In this document: positions 16,114 to 24,982 of the stretch, in pieces
How positions within the stretch are numbered: position 1 is the first letter of the stretch
Layout: each line of letters begins with the position of its first letter
Origin: Pseudomonas fluorescens
Lineage (GTDB): Bacteria; Pseudomonadota; Gammaproteobacteria; Pseudomonadales; Pseudomonadaceae
Assembly (NCBI RefSeq): GCF_902497745.1
Contig: NZ_CABVHJ010000018.1
Location: 53,078-117,077 of the forward strand
DNA: 64,000 nt
Direction: 5' to 3'
Notes under the pieces: generated by a model
Database searches by the model: none
What the model was told of the DNA's origin: nothing
Seen by the model: only the letters and a program-made list of their open reading frames with translations
Translations under genes and position numbers: made by a program

Positions 16114-16822
16114 TTAACGCGTCTCCAAAATCTGCAGCACCAAATTGTCGGCATGGCTGCCAGGCGTTCCGGGACAGGTCAGTTGTGCCCCAGCTATCCG
16201 TGGTCAGGTTCGCCATGTCCGAATCTTCGCAATTTTTCGCAACTTCGACGGATGTATGCGGCTTGGCTTTCAAGAGCTCCATGAACTCATTTCAGCACGC
16301 AGCTGGCAATTCGACTTATGGTCGAGACATCCGTTTTTGTGCAACCAAATCCGTAGCGGACAGGCTTCAGGCTCCGATATTCGAGGTATACCCGGTCCTG
16401 TGTCGTTGGGCTGTTTCAGACGCTAATGGTGCATGTTCAGACGCAAAACTTTTCATTTGCTCGCCACACTCTTGTGAAGTTGTGAAAACCCGTTTTTTTC
16501 ACGCTCTTTTGAAGACGTGAACCTCAAAAAAGGGCTGTCCAGGCCTGGCACCTTGCCCGAGGGCAAAAACAACGCGGTGGCCGAGCGTCATGACAGCTCT
16601 GCAGATTCGCGAAAAGCGGGGTTTTTGCCGGAAGAACAGGCAAGCGCGCCAACTTCACTCGATCTGTGTGGGCGGCTCTCTGTGGGCGATTTTGGGTGTC
16701 GATGCATGCGCATTGACGCTGTTGCGGGGCCCGATCAGGAGACGTCCTTATAATCGGGGGGAGATTGTATCGAAGAAATGCGGGCAGTTGCTCGTGTTTA
16801 ATGACTTTTATTAGGCATCCGG
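16114..16822. other. 709-base gap upstream of mqo
   Basis: No convincing gene was found here. Short open frames exist on both strands but lack ribosome sites and family similarity. The stretch contains an A/T-rich part at about 16430-16530 and a TATAAT hexamer at about 16750. The promoter and leader of mqo must lie in it. A small RNA cannot be excluded. Confidence 0.5.
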
Positions 16823-17056
16823 TCAGATGCTCAACATCGCTTGCACCCGTGCACGGGGCTGCGACGCTATGACGCGGGCGCTGGCGGGCAGTGGCTGGTG
16901 CAACCAGTTGAGGCGGATTTCTTCGATTTCCACCCAACCGTCGCCCATCGGTTGCAGGCTGCACTGCTTGAATGCCTGGCAATGGCCGTTGCGGTCGAGC
17001 AGGGCGAAGCTGCGGTGCAGCGGGCGAGGCGAGAACAACGAGATCAGATAACGCAT
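16823..17056 (-). CDS. Small hypothetical protein
   Basis: A 77-residue basic protein (MRYLISLFSPRPLHRSFALLD...) with no signal peptide or recognised domain. The ATG is preceded by AAGGT at a suitable distance, and the composition looks like a real protein rather than an antisense artefact. Residues such as GDGWVEIEEIRLNWL suggest a small beta-sheet fold. It is flanked by long non-coding stretches and stands alone. Confidence 0.62.
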   Translation of the reverse strand: MRYLISLFSPRPLHRSFALLDRNGHCQAFKQCSLQPMGDGWVEIEEIRLNWLHQPLPASARVIASQPRARVQAMLSI

Positions 17057-17260
17057 GATTGAGTACCTTGTGGGGGACTGATTGCAAGGTTGCCAATGCG
17101 CCGTGACGTGAACGTGTATGCCGGGTGAATAATCTGTGACAGGAACCGCTTTCGACGGGGTTTGTCAGACATTTCAGTATTCGCTGCCGGGCGCTGGTTA
17201 CCCGCAGTGGCCCACCGCTATACTGCCGGCCTGTTTGTGCCTGATTCTGGAGAGAAGAGC

Positions 17261-17845
17261 ATGTTGCAACGCCTGTTGTTCGGTTTGATCACTGTGGCCG
17301 GTTTGACCCTGGCCGGCTGCGCCCACAGCCCGCAACAACTGAACCCGGAGCCGAAGCTGACCACCCAGCTGCCAGCGGTCGGCCGTGGCCAGCCTGTTGT
17401 TGTGCGTGTAGTAGACGGTCGTCCGTCGCCAACCCTCGGTACCCGCGGCGGTCTGTACCCGGAAACCAGCGCCATCACCGTGCAGCGCGAGCAGATCCTG
17501 CCCAAGCTGCAGGCTCAGGCTGAAGCCGCCGTGCGTCTGCTCGGTTTCACCCCGACCAACAACGCGCCGAATGCTCCGCAGTTGACCGTGACTCTGGCCG
17601 AGCTGAAGTATCAGTCGCCGAAAGAGGGCATGTACGTGACTGAAGCGACCATCGGCGCGACCTTCCGCTCCGACGTGCAGAACGCCAACCGTCGTTACAG
17701 CGGTCGTTACGGTGCGTCGCTGGACCAGCGTTTCGGCATGGCGCCGAACCAGGAAACCAACACCAAACTGGTCAGCGACGTGTTGAGTGATGCGCTGACG
17801 CGTCTGTTCAAGGATCCGACTGTGGGTCAGGTTTTGGCTGAGTAA
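17261..17845 (+). CDS. YajG family lipoprotein
   Basis: A 194-residue lipoprotein: the signal peptide MLQRLLFGLITVAGLTLAGC ends in a lipobox (LAGC, Cys20). The mature part fits the YajG family, with paired domains carrying VVVRVVDGRPSPTLGTRGG. These are probably outer-membrane lipoproteins of unknown function. The ATG at 17261 follows GGAGAGAAG; an upstream in-frame start would destroy the signal peptide. A terminator follows directly. Confidence 0.9.
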   Translation: MLQRLLFGLITVAGLTLAGCAHSPQQLNPEPKLTTQLPAVGRGQPVVVRVVDGRPSPTLGTRGGLYPETSAITVQREQILPKLQAQAEAAVRLLGFTPTNNAPNAPQLTVTLAELKYQSPKEGMYVTEATIGATFRSDVQNANRRYSGRYGASLDQRFGMAPNQETNTKLVSDVLSDALTRLFKDPTVGQVLAE

Positions 17846-17861
17846 GTTTTCGGCGGATATG

Positions 17862-17898
17862 AAAAAGCCCGGGGCCAGTGATGGTTTCGGGCTTTTTT
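17862..17898 (+). terminator. Intrinsic terminator after the YajG-type gene
   Basis: AAAAGCCCG (17863-17871) pairs with CGGGCTTTT (17888-17896), followed by more T residues; the loop is 16 bases. Confidence 0.75.
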
Positions 17899-17940
17899 GT
17901 GGGTGTCAGGGTTGGAATTTGTGTCGTATGGGAGATCGAT

Positions 17941-18107
17941 CCCCCTCACCCCAGCCCTCTCCCCCAAGGGGGCGAGGGGGAAGGGAGCCGATCGGGGGCT
18001 TTTCAGAACCGGAGTTCACCTCAAGTTTTTCAGGTCGATGGACCTCGAATAAACAACTCGGTCAGTCCCCTCTCCCTCTGGGAGAGGGCTAGGGTGAGGG
18101 TGCTTTT
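17941..18107. repeat. Intergenic repeat, CCCTCACCC...CTCTCCC family
   Basis: Arms CCCTCACCCCAGCCCTCTCCC and GGGAGAGGGCTAGGGTGAGGG enclose about 100 bases that include TTCAGGTCGATG and CAACTCGGTCAGTCCCCTC. The same internal pieces recur in the tandem element at 21310-21626. Confidence 0.8.
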
Positions 18108-18111
18108 GCTT

Positions 18112-18330
18112 TCAGGCAGCCTGCGAGTAAAAGTCGAGCACGCTAACGCCCGTCAACAAATCCGTTTCGGGCAAATCCGCATGCTGATGCCCGCCCAGCG
18201 CGCAATACACCAGCCAGTGGCGATCCTGAACATTGAAGGCGAGGCTGCCGACGAGGCTTTGCTGTTCGTCGTAAGGGGTGATGAGATAAAGGCGATCCTG
18301 GTTTTCAGCGTGAAGCATGTCGCGTTCCAT
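18112..18330 (-). CDS. Small hypothetical protein
   Basis: A protein of 72 residues starting MERDMLHAENQDRLYLITPYDEQ, without signal peptide or recognised domain. Its segment SLVGSLAFNVQDRHWLVYCALGGH suggests a compact beta protein. An ATG four codons later (18318) has a better-placed GGA and could be the true start; an ATG 21 codons upstream is also open. Conservation could not be tested here. Confidence 0.6.
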   Translation of the reverse strand: MERDMLHAENQDRLYLITPYDEQQSLVGSLAFNVQDRHWLVYCALGGHQHADLPETDLLTGVSVLDFYSQAA

Positions 18331-18511
18331 GTGTGTTTCGAGGCGCGCAGGGTGGCCTATCCACATGACGAAGCCGTGACACAGGACAGCCATCGGTCGA
18401 TTGTCAGGTTATTTGTCGCAAAGACTGGGGGTGAACGGGCAGGTTTGGTTAGAATCCGCGCCGCAGTCGTCGATCTGGCGACTGCCGTACCGGTTCAGAT
18501 AGAGGTCTGTG

Positions 18512-18790
18512 ATGTCGCTGCACTTGATGACGCTGTTTACCGCCCATCCTGCCAAGTTGATCAACCTGCTGGCGCTGCTCCTGGCGTTTCCAGGCAGTTG
18601 GCTGCTGCACGCCACCCGCCGCCGCGAACAGCGCGCGATGGCCAGCATTGCCGCCCAGCGTCAGGCGCAACCGAATGCCGAACCGATCCTGGATTGGGCG
18701 ACTTTGCGCATGAACCGGTTTTTCTATCGATTTGGTTTTGCTTGCCTCGCGCTGGCCTTGATCGTTTCCTGGATCAGCACACGCTATTAA
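18512..18790 (+). CDS. Small membrane protein, hypothetical
   Basis: A 92-residue protein with two predicted membrane segments: one at about 14-31 (KLINLLALLLAFPGSWLL) and one at about 70-88 (YRFGFACLALALIVSWI). A basic cytoplasmic or periplasmic stretch (HATRRREQRAMASIAAQRQ) separates them. GAGG six bases before the ATG at 18512 decides the start. No family is recognised. A REP pair follows. Confidence 0.75.
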   Translation: MSLHLMTLFTAHPAKLINLLALLLAFPGSWLLHATRRREQRAMASIAAQRQAQPNAEPILDWATLRMNRFFYRFGFACLALALIVSWISTRY

Positions 18791-18791
18791 A

Positions 18792-18868
18792 AGCAAAAGA
18801 TCGCAGCCTTCGGCAGCTCCTACACGAATCCCCTGTAGGAGCTGCCGAAGGCTGCGATCTTTTGATCT
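18792..18868. repeat. REP pair, GTAGGAGCTGCCGAAGG family
   Basis: Two nearly perfect inverted copies (GATCGCAGCCTTCGGCAGCT and its complement) separated by a short spacer, between two convergent genes. Confidence 0.92.
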
Positions 18869-18878
18869 TGCCGTTGCT

Positions 18879-20042
18879 TTACAGCGGCAACCCAGCCTTG
18901 ACCCGATACTGATTACGCACCGGCGTCGCATATTGCAGCACCAGATACGGACGATGCTCTACAGGACAAGCGTCCAGCCGGCTCTGCCATTCTTCCTGCG
19001 CCTTGGCCAGCTCATCGGCCGGAAACACCTCGGCAGCTTTCGGCACATTCAACTGCGGATCGGCATCGTCCCACTGCGCGTACGCCAGGTAATGCACCGG
19101 GAATAACCGGTAACCGCCGAGAATCTGCTTGTCCATCTCGACCGCCAATTGCTTGGTGTCTTCGAACAACTCAGTGATCGGTGCGGCAAAGTTCACGTGC
19201 ACCCGCCCCTTGTAGCCAGTGATGCCCTTGGCGATGCTCACATCGTCCTCGCCCGGCGCTTTCGCGTAGGTGCCGGTGGTGGCACGGATGTACAACTCGC
19301 GGGCCTTGGCCTGGTCGCACGGGTCGTATTCGTAGCTGATCGACACCGGGGTGACATTCAGCGAGCGAATGACTTCGCCGAACGGCTCGTCCTTGCGGCT
19401 CATGTGGAACATCTTGAGGATCGCCGACTCGGTGCGGTCGTCGCCGTCCTTCGCCCGACCCTCAGCCTGAGCGATCCAGATCGACGCGCAATCATTGCGG
19501 ATCGAGTGGTTGATGTACGCCGACAACAGTTGATACGCGGCCATTTTTTCGCGACGGCCGGTAATCGAGCGGTGAACGATAAAGCTCTTGTTCAAACGCA
19601 TCAGGTCGCTGACAAACGGTTTTTGCAGCAAGTTGTCGCCAATCGCGATGCGCGGCGTCGGCAGGCCGGCGTGGTACACGGCGTAGTTGACGAAGGCCGG
19701 GTCCATCACGATGTCGCGGTGGTTGGCGATGAACAGATAAGCGCTGCCGGACTTGAATTGCTCGACACCGGTGTAGGTCACGCCATCAGTGGCGCGCTCG
19801 ATGGTGTGGTCGACGTAGGACTCGACCTTGTCCTGCAACGTCGCCACCGACGTCACGTCAGCGAACTCACGACGCAGCCGATGGGCTATAAGTGGTTTGA
19901 GCATCCAGCCGAACGCACCGGCAAAACGCGGGAAGCGGAAGTGGGTGAGGATATCTAGAAACGCCTTGTCGCCGAGCAGTCTTGCCAGTACCACAGGTAC
20001 TTCGCTGTCGTCGTAAGGTCGGATGGCATCGAATTCGCCCAT
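18879..20042 (-). CDS. PlsC-like 1-acyl-glycerol-3-phosphate acyltransferase
   Basis: The 387-residue protein contains the acyltransferase motif NHRDIVMDP, an NHxxxxD block I of the PlsC superfamily, and an EGRAKDGDDRTESAIL segment like block III. It lacks an obvious N-terminal membrane anchor and is longer than PlsC. It probably acylates a glycerophosphate or related lipid at the inner membrane face. Two ATGs in tandem (20045, 20042) follow AGAGAG; the second was chosen. Confidence 0.85.
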   Translation of the reverse strand: MGEFDAIRPYDDSEVPVVLARLLGDKAFLDILTHFRFPRFAGAFGWMLKPLIAHRLRREFADVTSVATLQDKVESYVDHTIERATDGVTYTGVEQFKSGSAYLFIANHRDIVMDPAFVNYAVYHAGLPTPRIAIGDNLLQKPFVSDLMRLNKSFIVHRSITGRREKMAAYQLLSAYINHSIRNDCASIWIAQAEGRAKDGDDRTESAILKMFHMSRKDEPFGEVIRSLNVTPVSISYEYDPCDQAKARELYIRATTGTYAKAPGEDDVSIAKGITGYKGRVHVNFAAPITELFEDTKQLAVEMDKQILGGYRLFPVHYLAYAQWDDADPQLNVPKAAEVFPADELAKAQEEWQSRLDACPVEHRPYLVLQYATPVRNQYRVKAGLPL

Positions 20043-20184
20043 CATGCTCTCTTGTTGGAAACGGCTAGGGTAAGTAAAGGTTTTGATCGAAAACCCGCGG
20101 GGCACGGTCTGAAAAAGTAGCCAGACAAAAATAGCCCTGCAAATAGACCGGCGATTATACGCACAAGTCACTTGGGAGACCGCG

Positions 20185-20367
20185 ATGCTGGAAACCGCTG
20201 AATACGAATGTCCTTATTGTGGGGAGCTTGTTGAGACGTCGGTGGACTTGTCCGGCGGCGATCAGACTTACATCGAGGACTGTCAGGTGTGTTGTCGGCC
20301 AATAACGTTCGTATTGCAGGTCCATGGAGAGGACTGGTTTCTGGAAGTTTTCAGCGAGAACGAATAA
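20185..20367 (+). CDS. CPXCG motif-containing cysteine-rich protein
   Basis: A 60-residue protein with CPYCG at 9-13 and a second pair C-x2-C (CQVCC) later, forming a likely zinc ribbon. It belongs to the small CPXCG family of unknown function. GGGAG before the ATG supports the start. It is followed after nine bases by the DUF2007 gene, so the two form a unit. Confidence 0.92.
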   Translation: MLETAEYECPYCGELVETSVDLSGGDQTYIEDCQVCCRPITFVLQVHGEDWFLEVFSENE

Positions 20368-20376
20368 GGGGCGCCC

Positions 20377-20637
20377 ATGCAGCGAATCTACGAGCCGGAA
20401 AATCTGATGGAAGGTGAAATGCTCAAGGGCATGCTCGCCAGCGAAGGCATCGAGGCGCACTTGATTGGTCGCGATTTGCTCGGTGGTACGGGCGAATTGC
20501 CGATTTTCGGTCTGCTGGGATTGTCCGTCGATAACGACCAGGCCGAATACGCCCGCGAGCTGATCACCGCGTACAATGCCGCGCTGCCGCTGCCCGGCGA
20601 TGAGCCGGAGAGCTTCCCCGGAACGCTGGTCTGTTAG
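20377..20637 (+). CDS. DUF2007 domain-containing protein
   Basis: An 86-residue protein starting MQRIYEPENLMEGEMLKGMLASEGIEAHL, the typical N-terminus of DUF2007 (putative signal-transducing, PII-like fold). No partner is known. It follows the CPXCG gene closely with AGGGG as ribosome site. The acidic, Pro-rich tail after residue 68 is probably disordered. Confidence 0.9.
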   Translation: MQRIYEPENLMEGEMLKGMLASEGIEAHLIGRDLLGGTGELPIFGLLGLSVDNDQAEYARELITAYNAALPLPGDEPESFPGTLVC

Positions 20638-20673
20638 GCTGAGCTTCGTTTTACTTCAGAGTCGTGTTGCCCC

Positions 20674-21297
20674 ATGTGTGGACGTTATGCCCTGTTTCGC
20701 TGGAACCGCGATTTTGCGGCCCTGCCAGGTTTTCCCGCCGATCAGCAGGCGCAGTGGAACATTTCTCCCAATGATTCGGTGTTGATGCTGCGTGCCGGTG
20801 AAGATGGCCAGCGCACTTTGGCTCGCGCCCGTTGGGGCCTGACACCGCCGTGGCTGACCGATTTGTCGAAGACGCCGGCGCATGCCCGGGCGGAAACCGT
20901 GGCCGAGCAGCCGATGTTTCGTGAGGCGCTGCGCCAGCGTCGCTGCCTGCTACCGGCGAATGGTTTCTATGAATGGCGCGGGACCCAGCGCAAGCGCCCG
21001 TTCTGGCTGACGCCGGGGGAGGGCTCTTCGCTGTTTTTCGCGGCGATCTGGGAGGCGTATCTGGTGCAGGAGCAGGTGTGGCTGAGCACTGCGGTGATTA
21101 CTCAACCGGCGTCGAGTCAGCGGCGGCCGTTGATTCTCGATGAGGCGGGGCAGGCGGCGTGGCTGGATCCGGAGACGCCATTGCATGTGTTGCAAGGATT
21201 GCTGGCCAGTGAGCCGGCGGCGTTGCGCGAGCGGGTGTTGGCGAATCTGATCAATGATCCCAAGCTCAATGGGCCCGAGTGCCTGACCCCGGGTTAA
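20674..21297 (+). CDS. SOS response-associated peptidase (SRAP/YedK-HMCES family), atypical
   Basis: SRAP proteins crosslink to abasic sites in single-stranded DNA through Cys2. This 207-residue protein has MCGRYALF with Cys2, NISPN, ARAET and the FYEW Glu motif. However, the usual H-x-R-M-P-V-I-L segment is replaced by S-Q-R-R-P-L-I-L, so the active-site His is absent. It may still crosslink but with altered release chemistry. No LexA-type site was recognised upstream. It stands just after the DUF2007 gene. Confidence 0.9.
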   Translation: MCGRYALFRWNRDFAALPGFPADQQAQWNISPNDSVLMLRAGEDGQRTLARARWGLTPPWLTDLSKTPAHARAETVAEQPMFREALRQRRCLLPANGFYEWRGTQRKRPFWLTPGEGSSLFFAAIWEAYLVQEQVWLSTAVITQPASSQRRPLILDEAGQAAWLDPETPLHVLQGLLASEPAALRERVLANLINDPKLNGPECLTPG

Positions 21298-21309
21298 AGC
21301 ATTTAGATC

Positions 21310-21626
21310 AAAAGCCCCTCACCCTAACCCTCTCCCGGAGGGAGAGGGGACTGATTGGGAGATATTGAAGTAATACACCGACTTGAACGCTCTGCTTTGA
21401 ATCCATAATCGAATGGTTATTTCAGGTCGATGTATGACGGTAGACAACTCGGTCAGTCCCCTCTTCCTTGGGGAGAGGGTCTGATTGGAGGATGTTTGAG
21501 AAGTACACCGACTTGAACGCTCTGCTTTGAATCCATAATCGACTGGTTATTTCAGGTCGATGTATGACGGGAGACAACTCGGTCAGTCCCCTCTCCCTCT
21601 GGGAGAGGGCTAGGGTGGGGGTGCTC
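21310..21626. repeat. Tandem 120-bp intergenic repeat with REP-like arms
   Basis: CCCTCACCCTAACCCTCTCCC opens the region and GGGAGAGGGCTAGGGTGGGGG closes it. Between them a 120-base unit occurs twice: the shared segment ACACCGACTTGAACGCTCTG starts at about 21376 and again at about 21496. The copies differ at a few positions. Related pieces occur at 17941-18107. It fills the gap between the SRAP and chemoreceptor genes. Confidence 0.88.
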
Positions 21627-21634
21627 TTGGCTTT

Positions 21635-23776
21635 TCAGACCTTGAACTGATTGATCAACCGCCGCTGCTGCTCCGCCAGTTTGGTCAAATCGGCACTCGC
21701 CGAACTCGACTCATCCGCACCGCCCGCCACTTCATTGGCCACTTGCCCGATATTGATCACATTGCGGTTAATGTCATCCGCCACCGCGCTCTGCTCTTCC
21801 GCCGCGCTGGCGATCTGCGTGTTCATGTCGTTGATCACCGAAACCGCCTGAGTAATCGTTTCCAGCGCTTGAGCCGCTTTCGCCGCGTGCTGCACGCTTT
21901 CATCAGTGCGGTTCTGGCTGTCTTCCATGACCCGCACGACATCGCGAGTGCCCTGCTGCAGTTGCTGGATCATGCTCTGGATTTCTTCGGTGGCTTTCTG
22001 GGTTTTCTGCGCCAGATTGCGCACCTCGTCGGCGACCACTGCAAAACCGCGACCTTGCTCACCGGCACGCGCCGCTTCAATCGCCGCGTTCAAGGCGAGC
22101 AAATTGGTCTGCTCGGCAATCCCGCGAATCGCCGTGAGAATCGCGTTGATGTTTTCGCTGTCCTTGGCCAGCGTCTGCACCACATCTACAGCCTTGCCGA
22201 TTTCCAGCGCCAGCACGCCAATCGAGTTCGAGGTTTCGCGGACGATCTGCATACCCTGACTCGCCGCCTGATCGGCATGGCTGGCCGCTTGCGCAGCCTG
22301 CGTTGCGTTGCGCGCGACGTCCTGTGCAGTGGCGGTCATTTCCTGCACCGCCGTGGCGACTTGATCGATCTCGGCCATTTGTTTCTGGATGCCGATGTTG
22401 GTGCGAATAGCGATGTCGGCGGTGTGTTCCGAAGAATCGCTGACGCTCTGCACCGACGTCACCACCTGAGTGATCATCGCCTGCAACTTGGCGAGGAAGG
22501 TGTTGAAGCCCTTGGCGATCGAGCCCAGTTCATCGCTGCGATCGCTGCTCAAGCGTCGGGTCAGATCACCTTCACCCTGAGCAATGTCATTGAGCATGGC
22601 GACCATTTGCTTCAGCGGTCGGGCGATGCCGTGGCCGACCAGCCAGATCACCAGCAGGCCAATGCCGGCGATGAGCAGACCGACCATGGCCATGCCGAAG
22701 GTGTCGGATTTACGCTGAGCATCCAGATCGGCCTGTAGCTTCTGCAGATCAGCCATCACCGCGTTCAGAGGCAATTGCAGCATCAATGTCCAGCGCGCGT
22801 CGGTCTGGCCGATGCCGAACGGCAGGTACAACTCGATGCGGCCCTTGTCCTTGTTGACCGAGTAAGTCACTTCACCGCGCTTGAGATTGCCCATGTTGGC
22901 AATCTGCTCGGCGTCGAGGATATCGCTGACTTTTTCGCCGAATTTGCTGGCGTCTTTGGTATAGGCAACGATCCGCCCGTTGCCGCCGATCAGGGCCATT
23001 TGCCCGGCGCCGCTGTAAAGCTTCTGGTTGGCTGCGAGGAGCATTTCCTGAATGAAGTTCACCGACAGGTCAGCACCGACGATGCCCTGGAAGGCGCCGT
23101 TGAGCATGATCGGTTCAATAAAGGAGGCGAGCATGACGATCTTGTCGCCGACCTTGTACGGTGCCGGATCGATCACGCAGGACTTTTTGCTCTCTTTCGA
23201 GCACAGGTAGTACTCACTGGCGCGCACGCCAGTGGACAGGGTCTTCTGATCGTCGACGTCGACCAGTTTGTCCAGGCCGAGGGTGCCGTCATCGTTGCGG
23301 AACCACCACGGCAGGAAGCGCCCGTTGGCGGCGTCGATGCCGACCGCACTGGTGCCGATGTAGGCCGCGTCATTGTGGTCGAGGGCGTTTTTTTCCCAGC
23401 CGATGTAGGTTCCGAGAATCTTCGGGTTCTTTTCGACGTTTTCCTTGATCAGGCTGATCAACTGCTCGCGGCTGACCGTCAGGCGCGGCTGGCCATCGGC
23501 GCCCGGTGTGCCGAGCAGGGCGTTGACCCGCACCAGTCCGCCGGCAATCAGCAGCGGCGCTTCGAGTTCGCGCTGGATCTGGCTGACCTGGGTTTGTGCC
23601 AGTGAAGTCAGGCGCTGCTCGATGACCTGCTCGAACTGCGCCTGGGTGCGCTGTTGCACCATTTCTTGCGTGCGCGCGCCGGAAAACAGCGCGTACAGCA
23701 CCAGCGCGGCCACCACGCTAAGTACGATGGCGCCGGCCAGGGCGGCAACGGAAAACTGGATCGACTTGAACTTCAT
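21635..23776 (-). CDS. Methyl-accepting chemotaxis protein (dCache type)
   Basis: A 713-residue chemoreceptor: membrane segment at about 10-30, periplasmic sensor of roughly 320 residues with dCache features (GTYIGWEKNALDHNDAAYIG), second membrane segment near 355-378, HAMP domain, then the cytoplasmic signalling domain with the conserved hairpin EQTNLLALNAAIEAARAGEQ. No C-terminal CheR-binding pentapeptide is seen; the protein ends RRLINQFKV. The ATG at 23776 follows GGAG. The ligand is unknown, though dCache receptors often bind amino acids or organic acids. Confidence 0.94.
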   Translation of the reverse strand: MKFKSIQFSVAALAGAIVLSVVAALVLYALFSGARTQEMVQQRTQAQFEQVIEQRLTSLAQTQVSQIQRELEAPLLIAGGLVRVNALLGTPGADGQPRLTVSREQLISLIKENVEKNPKILGTYIGWEKNALDHNDAAYIGTSAVGIDAANGRFLPWWFRNDDGTLGLDKLVDVDDQKTLSTGVRASEYYLCSKESKKSCVIDPAPYKVGDKIVMLASFIEPIMLNGAFQGIVGADLSVNFIQEMLLAANQKLYSGAGQMALIGGNGRIVAYTKDASKFGEKVSDILDAEQIANMGNLKRGEVTYSVNKDKGRIELYLPFGIGQTDARWTLMLQLPLNAVMADLQKLQADLDAQRKSDTFGMAMVGLLIAGIGLLVIWLVGHGIARPLKQMVAMLNDIAQGEGDLTRRLSSDRSDELGSIAKGFNTFLAKLQAMITQVVTSVQSVSDSSEHTADIAIRTNIGIQKQMAEIDQVATAVQEMTATAQDVARNATQAAQAASHADQAASQGMQIVRETSNSIGVLALEIGKAVDVVQTLAKDSENINAILTAIRGIAEQTNLLALNAAIEAARAGEQGRGFAVVADEVRNLAQKTQKATEEIQSMIQQLQQGTRDVVRVMEDSQNRTDESVQHAAKAAQALETITQAVSVINDMNTQIASAAEEQSAVADDINRNVINIGQVANEVAGGADESSSASADLTKLAEQQRRLINQFKV

Positions 23777-24038
23777 GGGAACTCCGCACGCAAGAGGACG
23801 TCTGCGCTGATGTATCGGCAGCCGGCATTGGGCCATGAGTGCGGCGGGGTGCAAATGAAAGCGGATGTCGCAAATGGATCAGTGCGCGACGCAGTGGCAG
23901 AGGCTTTGCCATTGCTGTGAATTTTTTACGACAGCCATGGTGGGAAACGTCTGAAAGTCGCTGCAACACGTCCGTTGTATCTGGCGCCGATACAATTACC
24001 CGCCTAGGATACGCGACAGGTTTTCAGGGAGCTTTTGA

Positions 24039-24857
24039 ATGAACAAGACATTGGTTGTAAGTGCGCTGAGCGCAGCGCTGTTGCTGGTCGGTTGTCAGTC
24101 GGTCAACACCACCAGCGGCGGTGCCGTGGGTGTGGAGCGCAAGCAGTACATGTTCAGCATGCTGTCCTCGCAAGAGGTCGACCAGATGTATGCCCAGTCC
24201 TATCAGAAGACCGTGGGTGAAGCGTCCAGCAAAGGTGTGCTGGACAAGACCAGTCCCGAGGCCAAGCGGGTTCAGGCGATTGCCAACCGCCTGATCGCCC
24301 AGGCGCCGAACTTCCGTCCGGATGCGGCGCAATGGCAGTGGGAGGTCAATCTGATCAAGAGCGACGAGCTCAACGCCAACTGCGGGCCTGGCGGCAAGAT
24401 CATTTTCTACACCGGGCTGATCGACAGCCTGAAGTTGACTGACGATGAAATCGCCGCAGTGATGGGCCATGAGATTGCCCACGCCCTGCGCGAGCACGGT
24501 CGTGAAGCAATGTCGAAGGCTTACGGGATTGAAATGGCCAAGCAGGGTGCGGGTGCGTTGCTCGGTTTGGGTCAGGACAGTCTGGCGCTGGCCGATACCG
24601 TGGCCAATTACGGCATGACCCTGCCGAACAGCCGTGCCAACGAAAACGAAGCCGACCTGATCGGCCTGGAACTGGCCGCACGCGCCGGCTACAACCCGAA
24701 CGCCGCAATCACTTTGTGGAACAAGATGAGCAAGGCGTCGGAGGGTTCGCCGCCGGAGTTCATGAGCACTCACCCGGCTTCGACCAGCCGGATCGCCTCG
24801 TTGCAGGCAGCGATTCCGAAGGTTATGCCGCTTTACGAACAAGCGCCTAAATCCTGA
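24039..24857 (+). CDS. M48 family metalloprotease lipoprotein
   Basis: A 272-residue lipoprotein: signal peptide with lipobox LLVGC (Cys19), zinc motif H144-E-I-A-H148, and the third ligand E204 in NENEADLIGLE. It fits periplasmic outer-membrane-anchored M48 proteases of the LoiP/YggG type, which act in envelope protein quality control. The ATG at 24039 follows GGGAGC. A family-C repeat follows the stop. Confidence 0.93.
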   Translation: MNKTLVVSALSAALLLVGCQSVNTTSGGAVGVERKQYMFSMLSSQEVDQMYAQSYQKTVGEASSKGVLDKTSPEAKRVQAIANRLIAQAPNFRPDAAQWQWEVNLIKSDELNANCGPGGKIIFYTGLIDSLKLTDDEIAAVMGHEIAHALREHGREAMSKAYGIEMAKQGAGALLGLGQDSLALADTVANYGMTLPNSRANENEADLIGLELAARAGYNPNAAITLWNKMSKASEGSPPEFMSTHPASTSRIASLQAAIPKVMPLYEQAPKS

Positions 24858-24863
24858 GTCGAT

Positions 24864-24969
24864 GATCGTTCCCACGCTTTGCGTGGGAATGCCTCTAAGG
24901 ACGCTCCGCGTTCCAAAAGGGACGCAGAGCGTCCCCGGCTGCATTCCCACGCAGAGCGTGGGAACGATC
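24864..24969. repeat. Inverted repeat element, GATCGTTCCCACGC family
   Basis: Second copy of the element at 10724-10825, with the same outer GATCGTTCCCACGC arms and inner GGACGCTCCGCG arms but a different spacer. It lies between convergent genes. Confidence 0.88.
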
Positions 24970-24982
24970 GGCGTCGGCAGGG

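Noticed and set aside
16145..17096. Several short open frames on both strands upstream of mqo
   Set aside because: They overlap each other in different frames, lack ribosome sites and have no family similarity; only the 77-residue frame at 16823-17056 was kept.
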